This document shows, piece after piece, positions 1 through 6,099 of a stretch of 14,544 nt of DNA. This stretch comes from Betaproteobacteria bacterium (GTDB taxonomy: Bacteria; Pseudomonadota; Gammaproteobacteria; Burkholderiales; Rhodocyclaceae), in NCBI GenBank assembly GCA_028065725.1, contig JAPTVL010000164.1:1-14544 (forward strand), written 5' to 3'. Numbering within the stretch: the stretch's first letter is position 1; each line of letters opens with the position of its first letter. A model generated the notes under the pieces. That model was not told the DNA's origin and made no database searches. It saw nothing but the letters and a program-made list of their open reading frames with translations. Both the position numbers and the translations under genes were made by a program.

Positions 1-270
1 GGCAGCGACGTGGCGCTCGAAGCCGCGCACGTCGCGCTGATGCGCGACGACTGGCGCCAGATTCCGCAGGCCATCATTGCAGGCCGGCGCACCTACCGCA
101 CCATCCGCCAGAACATCGCGCTCGGCATTACCTGGGACGTGGTCACCATGGGTCTCGCCTCGGTCGGCATCCTGAGCCCGGTGTTGGCGGCCGCGACCGA
201 GGTGGTGCCCGACGTGCTGGTCGCGCTCAACTCGGCGCGGCTGCTCAATGCATCGCATCAACCGAAATGA
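1..270 (+). CDS. P1B-type heavy-metal ATPase, C-terminal end (5' part outside the window)
   Basis: Only the last 89 residues are present, in frame 1 from base 1 to the TGA at 268-270. The stretch GSDVALEAAHVALM at the window edge matches the end of the P-domain of metal-pumping P1B ATPases (family consensus GTDVA.EAAD..LM). After it come the usual hinge (TIRQNIALG) and two membrane segments, about residues 40-58 and 60-82, ending in LVALNSARLL as in the Zn/Cd/Pb group. The copper-group signatures, YN in TM7 and MxxSS in TM8, are absent, so this is not a CopA-type pump. Where ZntA has a TM7 Lys and a TM8 Asp, this protein appears to have Asp46 and Glu67 (alignment from memory). It would move a metal ion from cytoplasm to periplasm using ATP. 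The next gene begins 11 bases after the stop, so they are probably co-transcribed. Family is sure; the substrate is not. Confidence 0.9.
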   Translation, partial: GSDVALEAAHVALMRDDWRQIPQAIIAGRRTYRTIRQNIALGITWDVVTMGLASVGILSPVLAAATEVVPDVLVALNSARLLNASHQPK

Positions 271-276
271 AGGAGG
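271..276 (+). promoter_or_regulatory. Ribosome binding site deciding the start of the OB-fold-like gene
   Basis: AGGAGG lies five bases before the ATG at 282. An earlier in-frame ATG at 267 overlaps the ATPase stop codon (ATGA) but has no Shine-Dalgarno sequence in front of it, and the AGGAGG would then fall inside the gene. The start at 282 is therefore preferred. Confidence 0.75.
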
Positions 277-281
277 AAAAC

Positions 282-770
282 ATGAGTCATCCCGAAACAA
301 AACCGCGGCTGCGGTCGCGGCGCAGAGCTGTATTTGTCATGCTGGTGGTGGCCGCAGCGCTCGGCTATGCGGGGGTGCGGCTCGGACAGCCGCAATCCTC
401 GGCCGCCGTCGCAGGCGGCCTGCCCGATCTGTTCGGCAAGGCGCAACCACCGTTGCCCAAGGGCGCGCTGCAGGTGCAGGATTTGGAAGCCGACCCAAAA
501 GGCTACACCGGCAGCATCCTGGTGCGTGGTGTCGTCGCGAAAGTCTCTCCTTACGATCCGCAGCTCTTCGCCCTGATCGACTCGCGCGAGGCCCGCGTCT
601 GTCAGGACCTGCACTGCGCCAAGTGGTATCTGCCGATCAAGGTCAGGGGCGCAAATCTCAAGCCCTGGGATGAAGTGAACGTGCGCGGGACCATGACGGA
701 GGACAAGCTCCGGCAAATGGTCTATCTCCGCGTCGATTCGGTCGAGAACCTGGGGTCGATCAAGAAATGA
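282..770 (+). CDS. Membrane-anchored periplasmic protein with OB-fold-like pattern and CX4C pair
   Basis: A 162-residue protein I cannot assign to a named family. Residues 10-15 are very basic (LRSRRR), followed by one hydrophobic segment at about 16-34. This predicts an N-in anchor or uncleaved signal, with the rest in the periplasm. A Pro/Gly-rich linker leads to a compact domain from about residue 62. Its strand pattern (ILVRGVVAKV, FALIDS, YLPIKV, EVNVRGTM, MVYLRVDSV) resembles the small beta-barrels of OB-fold proteins; CcmE is a comparison of fold type only. Cys107 and Cys112 form a CX4C pair that could bind metal or make a disulfide. The gene follows the P1B ATPase by 11 bases and its stop overlaps the permease ATG (ATGA at 767-770), so it is probably an accessory of the ABC transporter. 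The start at 282 is chosen for its AGGAGG; ATG 267 is the alternative. Confidence 0.75.
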   Translation: MSHPETKPRLRSRRRAVFVMLVVAAALGYAGVRLGQPQSSAAVAGGLPDLFGKAQPPLPKGALQVQDLEADPKGYTGSILVRGVVAKVSPYDPQLFALIDSREARVCQDLHCAKWYLPIKVRGANLKPWDEVNVRGTMTEDKLRQMVYLRVDSVENLGSIKK

Positions 771-1930
771 ATCTTGGCAAACTGGTATGGCGCAACCTGC
801 TGCGCCGCAAGGGGCGCTTCGTGTTCACGCTGGGCGGCGTGGCGGTTGGCATGGCAGCCTTCGTGAGCCTGCTGACCATCGGCCAGGGACTCGACCGCGA
901 GATCAAGCGCCAGGCGCAGGGCCTCGGCGCGAACCTCGTGGTCACGCCGAAGGGCTGGTGCGCCTACGAGCAGATTTCGGTGCTCACTGGGGAGCAGCTT
1001 CCTGAGGCGATTCCGATGTCCGAGCTCGACAAGATCCGGGCAGTGCCGGGGGTGAAGAATGCGGTTCCCTACCTCAACGAAAAAACGGCTTTCCGCAATC
1101 GCCCGGTGCCGGTGATCGGCATCCTGCCCGAGGAAATGCGTACCTTGCAGAAATGGGAGATCGCCGCAGGGCGCTACTTCGAGGCTGCGGACGAACCAGC
1201 GGTGGTGGTCGGCGCCGCCATCGCCAAACAGTTCCAGCTCAAGCCCGGCGATACGTTCACGGTGCGCGGCAAGCCCTTGCCGGTCGTCGGCGTGCTGCGT
1301 GAAGCCGGCAACAAGGACGATGTCGCCAGCTTCGCGCCGCTGCCGGTGGTGCAGGAACTTTACGAAGTGAAAGGCAAGGTGTCTTTCGCGGCAGTACAGG
1401 TCGACGATCTGCAACAGGTTGACGCCGTGAGCCTGCGCATCCAGGAAAAAGCCAACGTCGCCGTGGTGACCGACAAGCAGCTGCTGTCCTCGATCCTCTC
1501 CATCGTCGGCACGGTAAGCGGCGCCATGCAGGCCGTGGCGGCGGTAGGCGTGCTGGCGGCGGCCTTCGGCATCGTCAACACCCTGCTCACGGCTGTTTAT
1601 GAGCGCAGGCGTGAAATCGGGATCATGCAGGCCGTCGGCAGCACGCGCCGCACCCTGTTCGCCGCGTTCCTGCTGGAGTCGGGCTTGTACGGCCTCCTCG
1701 GAGGTATCCTGGGTGTGCTGATGGGGATGCTCGGGGCCTACGTGCTCGGGCCCTACCTGACCGACAACGCATTCACCGCATCCTTGCGCCAGTCGCCCGT
1801 GCCGAGCCTCGATGGCGCGACGCTGTTGTTGACCTTTGGCCTGTCGATTGGTCTGGCGCTGGCGGCCGGGCTGTATCCGGCTTATCGCGCGACGAAACTC
1901 AGCCCCGTGGAGGCCATGCGTTATGTCTGA
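767..1930 (+). CDS. MacB/FtsX-type ABC transporter permease
   Basis: 387 residues with the type VII (MacB/LolC/FtsX) layout. TM1 is at about 17-38, then a large periplasmic domain (about 40-255), then three membrane segments at roughly 255-280, 300-330 and 350-375. The cytoplasmic loop YERRREIGIMQAVGSTRR after TM2 is the family's typical ATPase-coupling segment, and the tail [17 protein letters not shown] is the standard FtsX-family end. Such permeases usually do not carry substrate through the membrane themselves. They transmit ATPase movement to the periplasm, to drive an outer-membrane channel or release a lipoprotein or other periplasmic cargo. The only cysteine, Cys65 in KGWCAYE, lies at the start of the periplasmic domain, notable beside the thiol-redox genes downstream. 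Start ATG 767 overlaps the upstream stop, and the next gene begins eight bases before this one ends. Family is firm; cargo unknown. Confidence 0.92.
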   Translation: MNLGKLVWRNLLRRKGRFVFTLGGVAVGMAAFVSLLTIGQGLDREIKRQAQGLGANLVVTPKGWCAYEQISVLTGEQLPEAIPMSELDKIRAVPGVKNAVPYLNEKTAFRNRPVPVIGILPEEMRTLQKWEIAAGRYFEAADEPAVVVGAAIAKQFQLKPGDTFTVRGKPLPVVGVLREAGNKDDVASFAPLPVVQELYEVKGKVSFAAVQVDDLQQVDAVSLRIQEKANVAVVTDKQLLSSILSIVGTVSGAMQAVAAVGVLAAAFGIVNTLLTAVYERRREIGIMQAVGSTRRTLFAAFLLESGLYGLLGGILGVLMGMLGAYVLGPYLTDNAFTASLRQSPVPSLDGATLLLTFGLSIGLALAAGLYPAYRATKLSPVEAMRYV

Positions 1931-2624
1931 AACTTCTGAAACCGTGATTCGTGTCGCTAACGTGAGCAAGGTCTATGGCGTCGGCGAGGCGGCCGCGACC
2001 GCGTTGGCGGACATCAGCCTCGACGTGGAACGTGGTTCCTGGACGGCCGTGATGGGCCCGTCGGGACACGGCAAGAGCACGCTGCTCCAGATCATGGGCG
2101 GCCTCGACCGGCCTTCTCGCGGGCAGGTTTATCTGGACGGCATCGAGCTCGGCGCCCTCGGTTCCGCGCAACTTGCCCACACGCGGGCGCGGGCGATCGG
2201 GTTCGTGTTCCAGTCCTTCAATCTGTTACCGCATCTGACGGCGCTGGAGAACATCCAGCTCGCACTGTGGTTCGGCGGCAAGGAGAGCAAAGAAGGCCAC
2301 GCGCGGGCGATGGCCCTGCTCGATTCGGTGGGATTGGCAGACAAGGCGCATCTTACCCCCGGCGCACTCTCCGGCGGCCAGCAGCAGCGTGTGGCGGTGG
2401 CGCGGGCGCTCGCCAATGATCCAGACATTCTGTTGATGGACGAACCCACCGGCAACCTCGACTCGGCTTCCGAAGCCGACCTGCTCGCGCTGCTCGGGCG
2501 CCTGCACGCGCAGGGCCGGACCATCGTCATGGTCACCCACAACCCGGTCGTGGCCAGCCGGGCGCAACGGGTGGTGCGCGTCAAGGACGGACGTATCGAA
2601 GAGGATCGCCATAATGGCAATTAG
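1923..2624 (+). CDS. ABC transporter ATP-binding protein (MacB/LolD type)
   Basis: 233 residues forming one complete nucleotide-binding domain. Visible motifs are Walker [10 protein letters not shown] (45-53), Q-loop Gln97 in [17 protein letters not shown] (typical of the LolD/MacB/FtsE group), signature LSGGQ (149-153), Walker B ILLMDEP (169-175) with catalytic Glu174, D-loop around 177-181, and H-loop His206. All catalytic residues are present, so it should be active. It powers the permease encoded just upstream: ATG 1923 lies inside the last codons of that gene, with an eight-base overlap, which suggests coupled translation. An in-frame ATG at 1836 would put the start deep inside the permease gene and is not credible. 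Unlike MacB of Enterobacteria, ATPase and permease are separate polypeptides, as in LolCDE and many Gram-positive exporters. Confidence 0.94.
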   Translation: MSETSETVIRVANVSKVYGVGEAAATALADISLDVERGSWTAVMGPSGHGKSTLLQIMGGLDRPSRGQVYLDGIELGALGSAQLAHTRARAIGFVFQSFNLLPHLTALENIQLALWFGGKESKEGHARAMALLDSVGLADKAHLTPGALSGGQQQRVAVARALANDPDILLMDEPTGNLDSASEADLLALLGRLHAQGRTIVMVTHNPVVASRAQRVVRVKDGRIEEDRHNGN

Positions 2625-3117
2625 TAGGAGGTTGGCGAGCGCTTTGGTCCTGCTCGCGGCCTTGGGCGCGGCCGTGGCTGCATACGCCCTGACGCAGCAG
2701 AACGCTGCGTCTGCCACGCCCGCTGTGACCTTCACGACCCTCGACGGCCGCCAGATCAGGCTCCAGGACCAGCAAGGCAAGATCGTCATGGTCATCTTCT
2801 GGGCGACGAGCTGTTCCATCTGCATGGGCGAGATGCCCGATCTCATTGAAACCTACCGCCAATACCAGGCGCGCGGCTTCGAGCTGATCGCGGTGGCCAT
2901 GGCCTACGACGACCCGGAGCAGGTCAGGAAATTCGCGCGCGGCAAAGGCCTGCCATTCCGAGTAGTGCTGGACACGAGCGGATCACTCGCGCGCTCGTTC
3001 GATGACACCAAGGTCGTTCCCACCACCTTCCTGATCGACCGAAATGGGAAGCTGGTATCGCAGACGCGCGGCGCGATCGATTTCGCGAAGCTGCGTCAGT
3101 ACCTCGATAGAAGCTGA
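2614..3117 (+). CDS. TlpA/ResA-like thioredoxin-fold protein, membrane anchored or secreted
   Basis: 167 residues. A hydrophobic segment at about 7-26 is a signal anchor or signal peptide; the rest is a TlpA-like thioredoxin domain. The active site is Cys67-Ser-Ile-Cys70 in [14 protein letters not shown], and the cis-proline is Pro136 in [13 protein letters not shown]. Family members pass electrons to periplasmic cysteines, for example in cytochrome c maturation or in thiol protection under copper stress (ScsD-like proteins). The CSIC centre, rather than CEPC or CPPC, gives no clear clue to the redox potential. The ATG at 2614 overlaps the ATPase stop by 11 bases with a modest GAGG ten bases upstream. 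A good AGGAGG lies just inside at 2626-2631 but has no ATG or GTG after it. The nearby DsbD-alpha-type protein is a natural reducing partner. Family firm; target unknown. Confidence 0.9.
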   Translation: MAISRRLASALVLLAALGAAVAAYALTQQNAASATPAVTFTTLDGRQIRLQDQQGKIVMVIFWATSCSICMGEMPDLIETYRQYQARGFELIAVAMAYDDPEQVRKFARGKGLPFRVVLDTSGSLARSFDDTKVVPTTFLIDRNGKLVSQTRGAIDFAKLRQYLDRS

Positions 3118-3130
3118 CAAAGGAATCAGT

Positions 3131-3586
3131 ATGCTCAGGTTATTCTCGAAATACGCCGTCATCGTGGCGATCCAACTGCTGGCGCTTCAAAGTGTTTTGG
3201 TGCCGGGCGTGGCAGCAGCCGAAGAGCCGCTGCCACCTGACGAGGCGTTCAAGCTCAAGGTCTCGGTCCGGGGTTCCGACACGGTCGTGGCGGAATTCAC
3301 GCCGGCAAAAGACCACTATCTCTACAAGAACAAGACCTTCTTCGCACTAAAGAATGCGAGCGGCGTGCTGATCAAGGAGGTTCGGCTGCCCCCCGGCGAG
3401 GTCAAGAACGACCCATTCTTGGGCACGATGGAGACCTACAAGAAACCTTTCCGGGCCGAAATCATATTGGACCGCAAGCCGACCGCCAAGCGCCTGACGT
3501 TGCTTGCGAGCTATCAAGGTTGCAACGAAAAAATCGGCGTCTGCTATCCGCCGCAACAAAAGTCTTTCGATCTGGTGCTGCCGTAA
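3131..3586 (+). CDS. Free-standing DsbD alpha-domain (nDsbD-like) periplasmic protein
   Basis: 151 residues with a Sec signal (hydrophobic about 8-29, likely cleaved near VAAA-EE). The mature part matches the N-terminal immunoglobulin-like domain of DsbD: acidic PPDEAFKL start, a YLYKNKT strand, and the hallmark YQGC...CYPP at residues 128-141 holding Cys131 and Cys138. In DsbD this domain receives electrons from the membrane beta domain and passes them to periplasmic thioredoxin-like partners. Here the protein ends after this domain (KSFDLVLP, stop at 3584), with no membrane beta or thioredoxin gamma domain, so it is a single-domain protein, or the remains of a longer one. The two cysteines are six residues apart; I recall five in E. 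coli DsbD. Start 3131 is chosen for AAAGGA at 3119-3124 and the signal peptide. It follows the TlpA-like gene by 13 bases, a likely redox partner. Confidence 0.85.
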   Translation: MLRLFSKYAVIVAIQLLALQSVLVPGVAAAEEPLPPDEAFKLKVSVRGSDTVVAEFTPAKDHYLYKNKTFFALKNASGVLIKEVRLPPGEVKNDPFLGTMETYKKPFRAEIILDRKPTAKRLTLLASYQGCNEKIGVCYPPQQKSFDLVLP

Positions 3587-3595
3587 ATCTCCACC

Positions 3596-5017
3596 ATGAA
3601 GAACACCCTCAACAAATTCGTCGTTCCGTGCGTCATGGCCTCGCTGTTGGGAGGATGCGTGAGCTTTCAGCCCAAACCCCTGTTGCCCGCCCAAACGGCA
3701 TCCGCGTTTGAATCCCGTTCGCTGGACAGCGCCGGGCTGCGGGATTTCGTTCGGCAAAACCTACCGCAAGAGGCTGGCCCATGGCCGCCAAAATCGTGGG
3801 ACTTGACGCACCTTACGCTAGTCGCGTTTTACTATCATCCCGACCTCGATGTCGCGCGCGCCAAATGGGGTGTGGCCGAGGCAGGCACCATTACGGCGGG
3901 GGCACGGCCCAATCCTGCCTTGGACGTCTTCGGTCAGCGCAATGCCCCGAGCGGGGGTTTCCCGTGGACTTGGGGACTGAATTTGAACATTCCGGTAGAG
4001 ACCGCAGGCAAACGTGGCTACCGGATCGACCAGGCGCAGCACATGTCGGAGGCCGCCCGCAGTGGGCTCGCCAGCACCGCTTGGCAGGTCTACAGCCGGG
4101 TACGCGCAAGCCTGGTCGGCCTGTATGCAGCCCACGAAAGGGTCGCGCCCCTCAAAGAGCAGGAGGCGCTCTTGTCAGAGATAGCCGGCCTGTTGGATCG
4201 AAGGCTCCGTGCCGGAGAGGTTTCCGTCGCAGACGTGGCCCAGGCCCGGATCACGCTCCAGCAGACAAGGCTGGCGTTGAGCGAAGCGCAGAAACAGGAG
4301 ACCGAGGCACGCATCAAGCTTGCCGCGGCAATCGGCGTGCCGGCGGCGAGCCTGGCGGACAGCGCGGTGTCGTTCGACGGGCTTGACAGCGTTCCCGGTC
4401 CCAACGATCTGCCCGCGCCCGAGGTGCGTCGAGAGGCCCTCCTGAACCGCGCAGACATTCTGGCTGCGCTGGCGGAATACGAGGCGAGCCAGTCCGCCCT
4501 GCAACTCGCGATCGCCAAACAATACCCCGATCTCACTTTGGGTCCGGGCTACCAATGGGATCAGGGCGTCAATAAGTGGTCCCTCGGCTTGTCTATCGTC
4601 CTTCCGCTGCTCAACCGCAACGAGGGCCCCATCGCCGAGGCGGAGGCCCGGCGCACGCAGGCGGCGGCGGATTTTACCGCCCTGCAGGCGAGGGTGATTA
4701 GCGACCTCGATTTGTCACTGGCCGCTTACCGCGCGGTTTCGCAGAAGCTTCTAACTGCCGATCAACTTGTCACCGAGCAGGAAAGGCGCCAGGCCTCCCT
4801 GGAAGCGTGGTTCCGTGCCGGCGAAACCGACCGGCTCGCCTTGGCCGAGGGCGCGTTCGAACTGCTATCCGCCAAGCGCGCCCGGCTTGACACCCTGATT
4901 CAGGGGCAACAATCCCTTGGGGCGCTGGAAGATGCCATACGGCGTCCTTTGGCCCCCAACCCGTCTTCTCCCGCGATTTCCGCGGCAAGTCCCCGCAAAG
5001 AGGAAACCCACCAATGA
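3596..5017 (+). CDS. Outer-membrane factor (TolC/CzcC family lipoprotein) of the first RND pump
   Basis: 473 residues. The N-terminus has a signal peptide ending in a lipobox, LGGC with lipid-bearing Cys21, followed by Val, which suits outer-membrane sorting. The body has the two long-helix repeats of outer-membrane factors (about 70-260 and 275-460), with the family motif ARPNPALD (103-110) and, in repeat two, YPDLTLGPGYQWDQG and SLGLSIVLPLLNRN. Such proteins form trimeric channels across the outer membrane for RND pumps; CzcC-like ones serve metal efflux. The start lies nine bases after the previous stop with no good Shine-Dalgarno, suggesting coupled translation. The stop overlaps the adaptor ATG (ATGA at 5014-5017). 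Its Pro/Ser-rich tail (about 450-473) goes beyond the channel domain. The pairing with this pump comes from gene order. Confidence 0.9.
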   Translation: MKNTLNKFVVPCVMASLLGGCVSFQPKPLLPAQTASAFESRSLDSAGLRDFVRQNLPQEAGPWPPKSWDLTHLTLVAFYYHPDLDVARAKWGVAEAGTITAGARPNPALDVFGQRNAPSGGFPWTWGLNLNIPVETAGKRGYRIDQAQHMSEAARSGLASTAWQVYSRVRASLVGLYAAHERVAPLKEQEALLSEIAGLLDRRLRAGEVSVADVAQARITLQQTRLALSEAQKQETEARIKLAAAIGVPAASLADSAVSFDGLDSVPGPNDLPAPEVRREALLNRADILAALAEYEASQSALQLAIAKQYPDLTLGPGYQWDQGVNKWSLGLSIVLPLLNRNEGPIAEAEARRTQAAADFTALQARVISDLDLSLAAYRAVSQKLLTADQLVTEQERRQASLEAWFRAGETDRLALAEGAFELLSAKRARLDTLIQGQQSLGALEDAIRRPLAPNPSSPAISAASPRKEETHQ

Positions 5018-6099
5018 AAAGCAAACTGATACTGATGATTGGCGCCGCGGCCAGCGCATTCGCGATCGCAACCTGGGGGATCGCCGAAAAGAATGAAGCG
5101 GGGTCGCATGAGGCTGAAAAGGCCGGCGAAACACGGACGGAAGCGCACGGGGAAACAGCCGAACCCGCGCTTGCCCTGGGCAGGAAGGCCGTCGCTCTGA
5201 GCGGCATCGTGACAAGCGCCCTCAAGCCTGTCAGCCACCAGCAGGCAACCCAGGCTTTCGGCACGGTTGTTCGTCCCCAGGACTTCATTGACCTGCATAA
5301 CCGGTACATCGAGGCGAAAGCCCAAGAGGAGAAGACACAAGCCGCGCTGGCGGCCTCGAGCAAGGAATACGAACGGCTGCACGCCCTGAACGCGAATGAT
5401 CGCGATGTGTCCGACAAGGCCTTGCAGGCGGCCGAAGCGGTCTGGCGATCCGACGAGGCGGTGCTGCGCGCGTCGCGCGCGAATCTTGCGGCTATGGAAG
5501 CGAGTGCCGCCCAACAATGGGGCAGCGTTCTCGCCAAGGCCGTTTTGGGAGACGGCCCCCTGTTCCGCCAGCTTATGAGCCAGCAACGGGTCGTGATCCA
5601 GGTCAATGTCCCAGCCGGCATGGTCATTTCATCGCCTCCCAAAACCGCGAGGGTCCAGGGTCCGGACGGCAGTTACGCAACGGGTGAGCTGATCTCCCGG
5701 GCACCCCGAGCCGACCCGCGTTTCCAGGGCGCGAGCCTGTTCTACCATGCGTCGGCAACCGTTCTGCTTCCCGGCATGACCGTCACCGCTTACCTGCCGG
5801 CCGGCGCGGTTTTGCCGGGAGTGATCGTTCCTGTGTCGGCCGTGGTGTGGTGGCAAGGCAAAGCATGGGTTTACGTGCAGCCACGCCCAGGGCATTTCGA
5901 GAGGCGCGAACTGCCCACGGGCAACCCGATGGAAGACGGCTGGTTCGTGCCGCAAGGGTTCGCGCCTGGCGAGACCGTGGTCGTCACCGGGGCGCAGCAA
6001 TTGCTTTCTCAGGAATTCCGTTCCCAAATCCAGTCGGGCGAAGAGGGAGAGGAAGGCGGCGAGAAAAGCGAGCATGGAGAGAAGGGCGAGCGCAAATGA
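5014..6099 (+). CDS. RND periplasmic adaptor, atypical form without a clear lipoyl domain
   Basis: 361 residues. One hydrophobic N-terminal segment (about 4-23), then a charged Glu/His stretch (25-50) seen in CzcB-like adaptors. A lone strand AFGTVV (81-86) leads straight into a helical hairpin (about 91-170, heptad-like Ala/Glu/Lys pattern). A beta-barrel-like part follows (about 190-262, with LPGMTVTAYLPAG), then a membrane-proximal part (about 266-335, VIVPVSAVVWWQGKAWVYV, ending VVVTGAQQLL). The two lipoyl half-motifs that normally flank the hairpin are not visible. The tail (340-361) is mostly Glu, Gly and Lys with one His. It should link the RND protein to the outer-membrane channel and may bind metal. 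RBS AAAGAGGA lies nine bases before ATG 5014. The stop overlaps the RND gene start. Role is firm from order and C-terminal features; the architecture is odd. Confidence 0.87.
   Translation: MKSKLILMIGAAASAFAIATWGIAEKNEAGSHEAEKAGETRTEAHGETAEPALALGRKAVALSGIVTSALKPVSHQQATQAFGTVVRPQDFIDLHNRYIEAKAQEEKTQAALAASSKEYERLHALNANDRDVSDKALQAAEAVWRSDEAVLRASRANLAAMEASAAQQWGSVLAKAVLGDGPLFRQLMSQQRVVIQVNVPAGMVISSPPKTARVQGPDGSYATGELISRAPRADPRFQGASLFYHASATVLLPGMTVTAYLPAGAVLPGVIVPVSAVVWWQGKAWVYVQPRPGHFERRELPTGNPMEDGWFVPQGFAPGETVVVTGAQQLLSQEFRSQIQSGEEGEEGGEKSEHGEKGERK

Noticed and set aside
267..281. Earlier ATG for the OB-fold-like gene, overlapping the ATPase stop
   Set aside because: No Shine-Dalgarno precedes it, while ATG 282 has AGGAGG at ideal spacing.
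722..1969. 415-codon open frame on the minus strand opposite the ABC permease
   Set aside because: Long reverse frames are common in GC-rich genes; the translation is Arg/His/Gln-rich with no domain, and the plus strand codes a clear permease.
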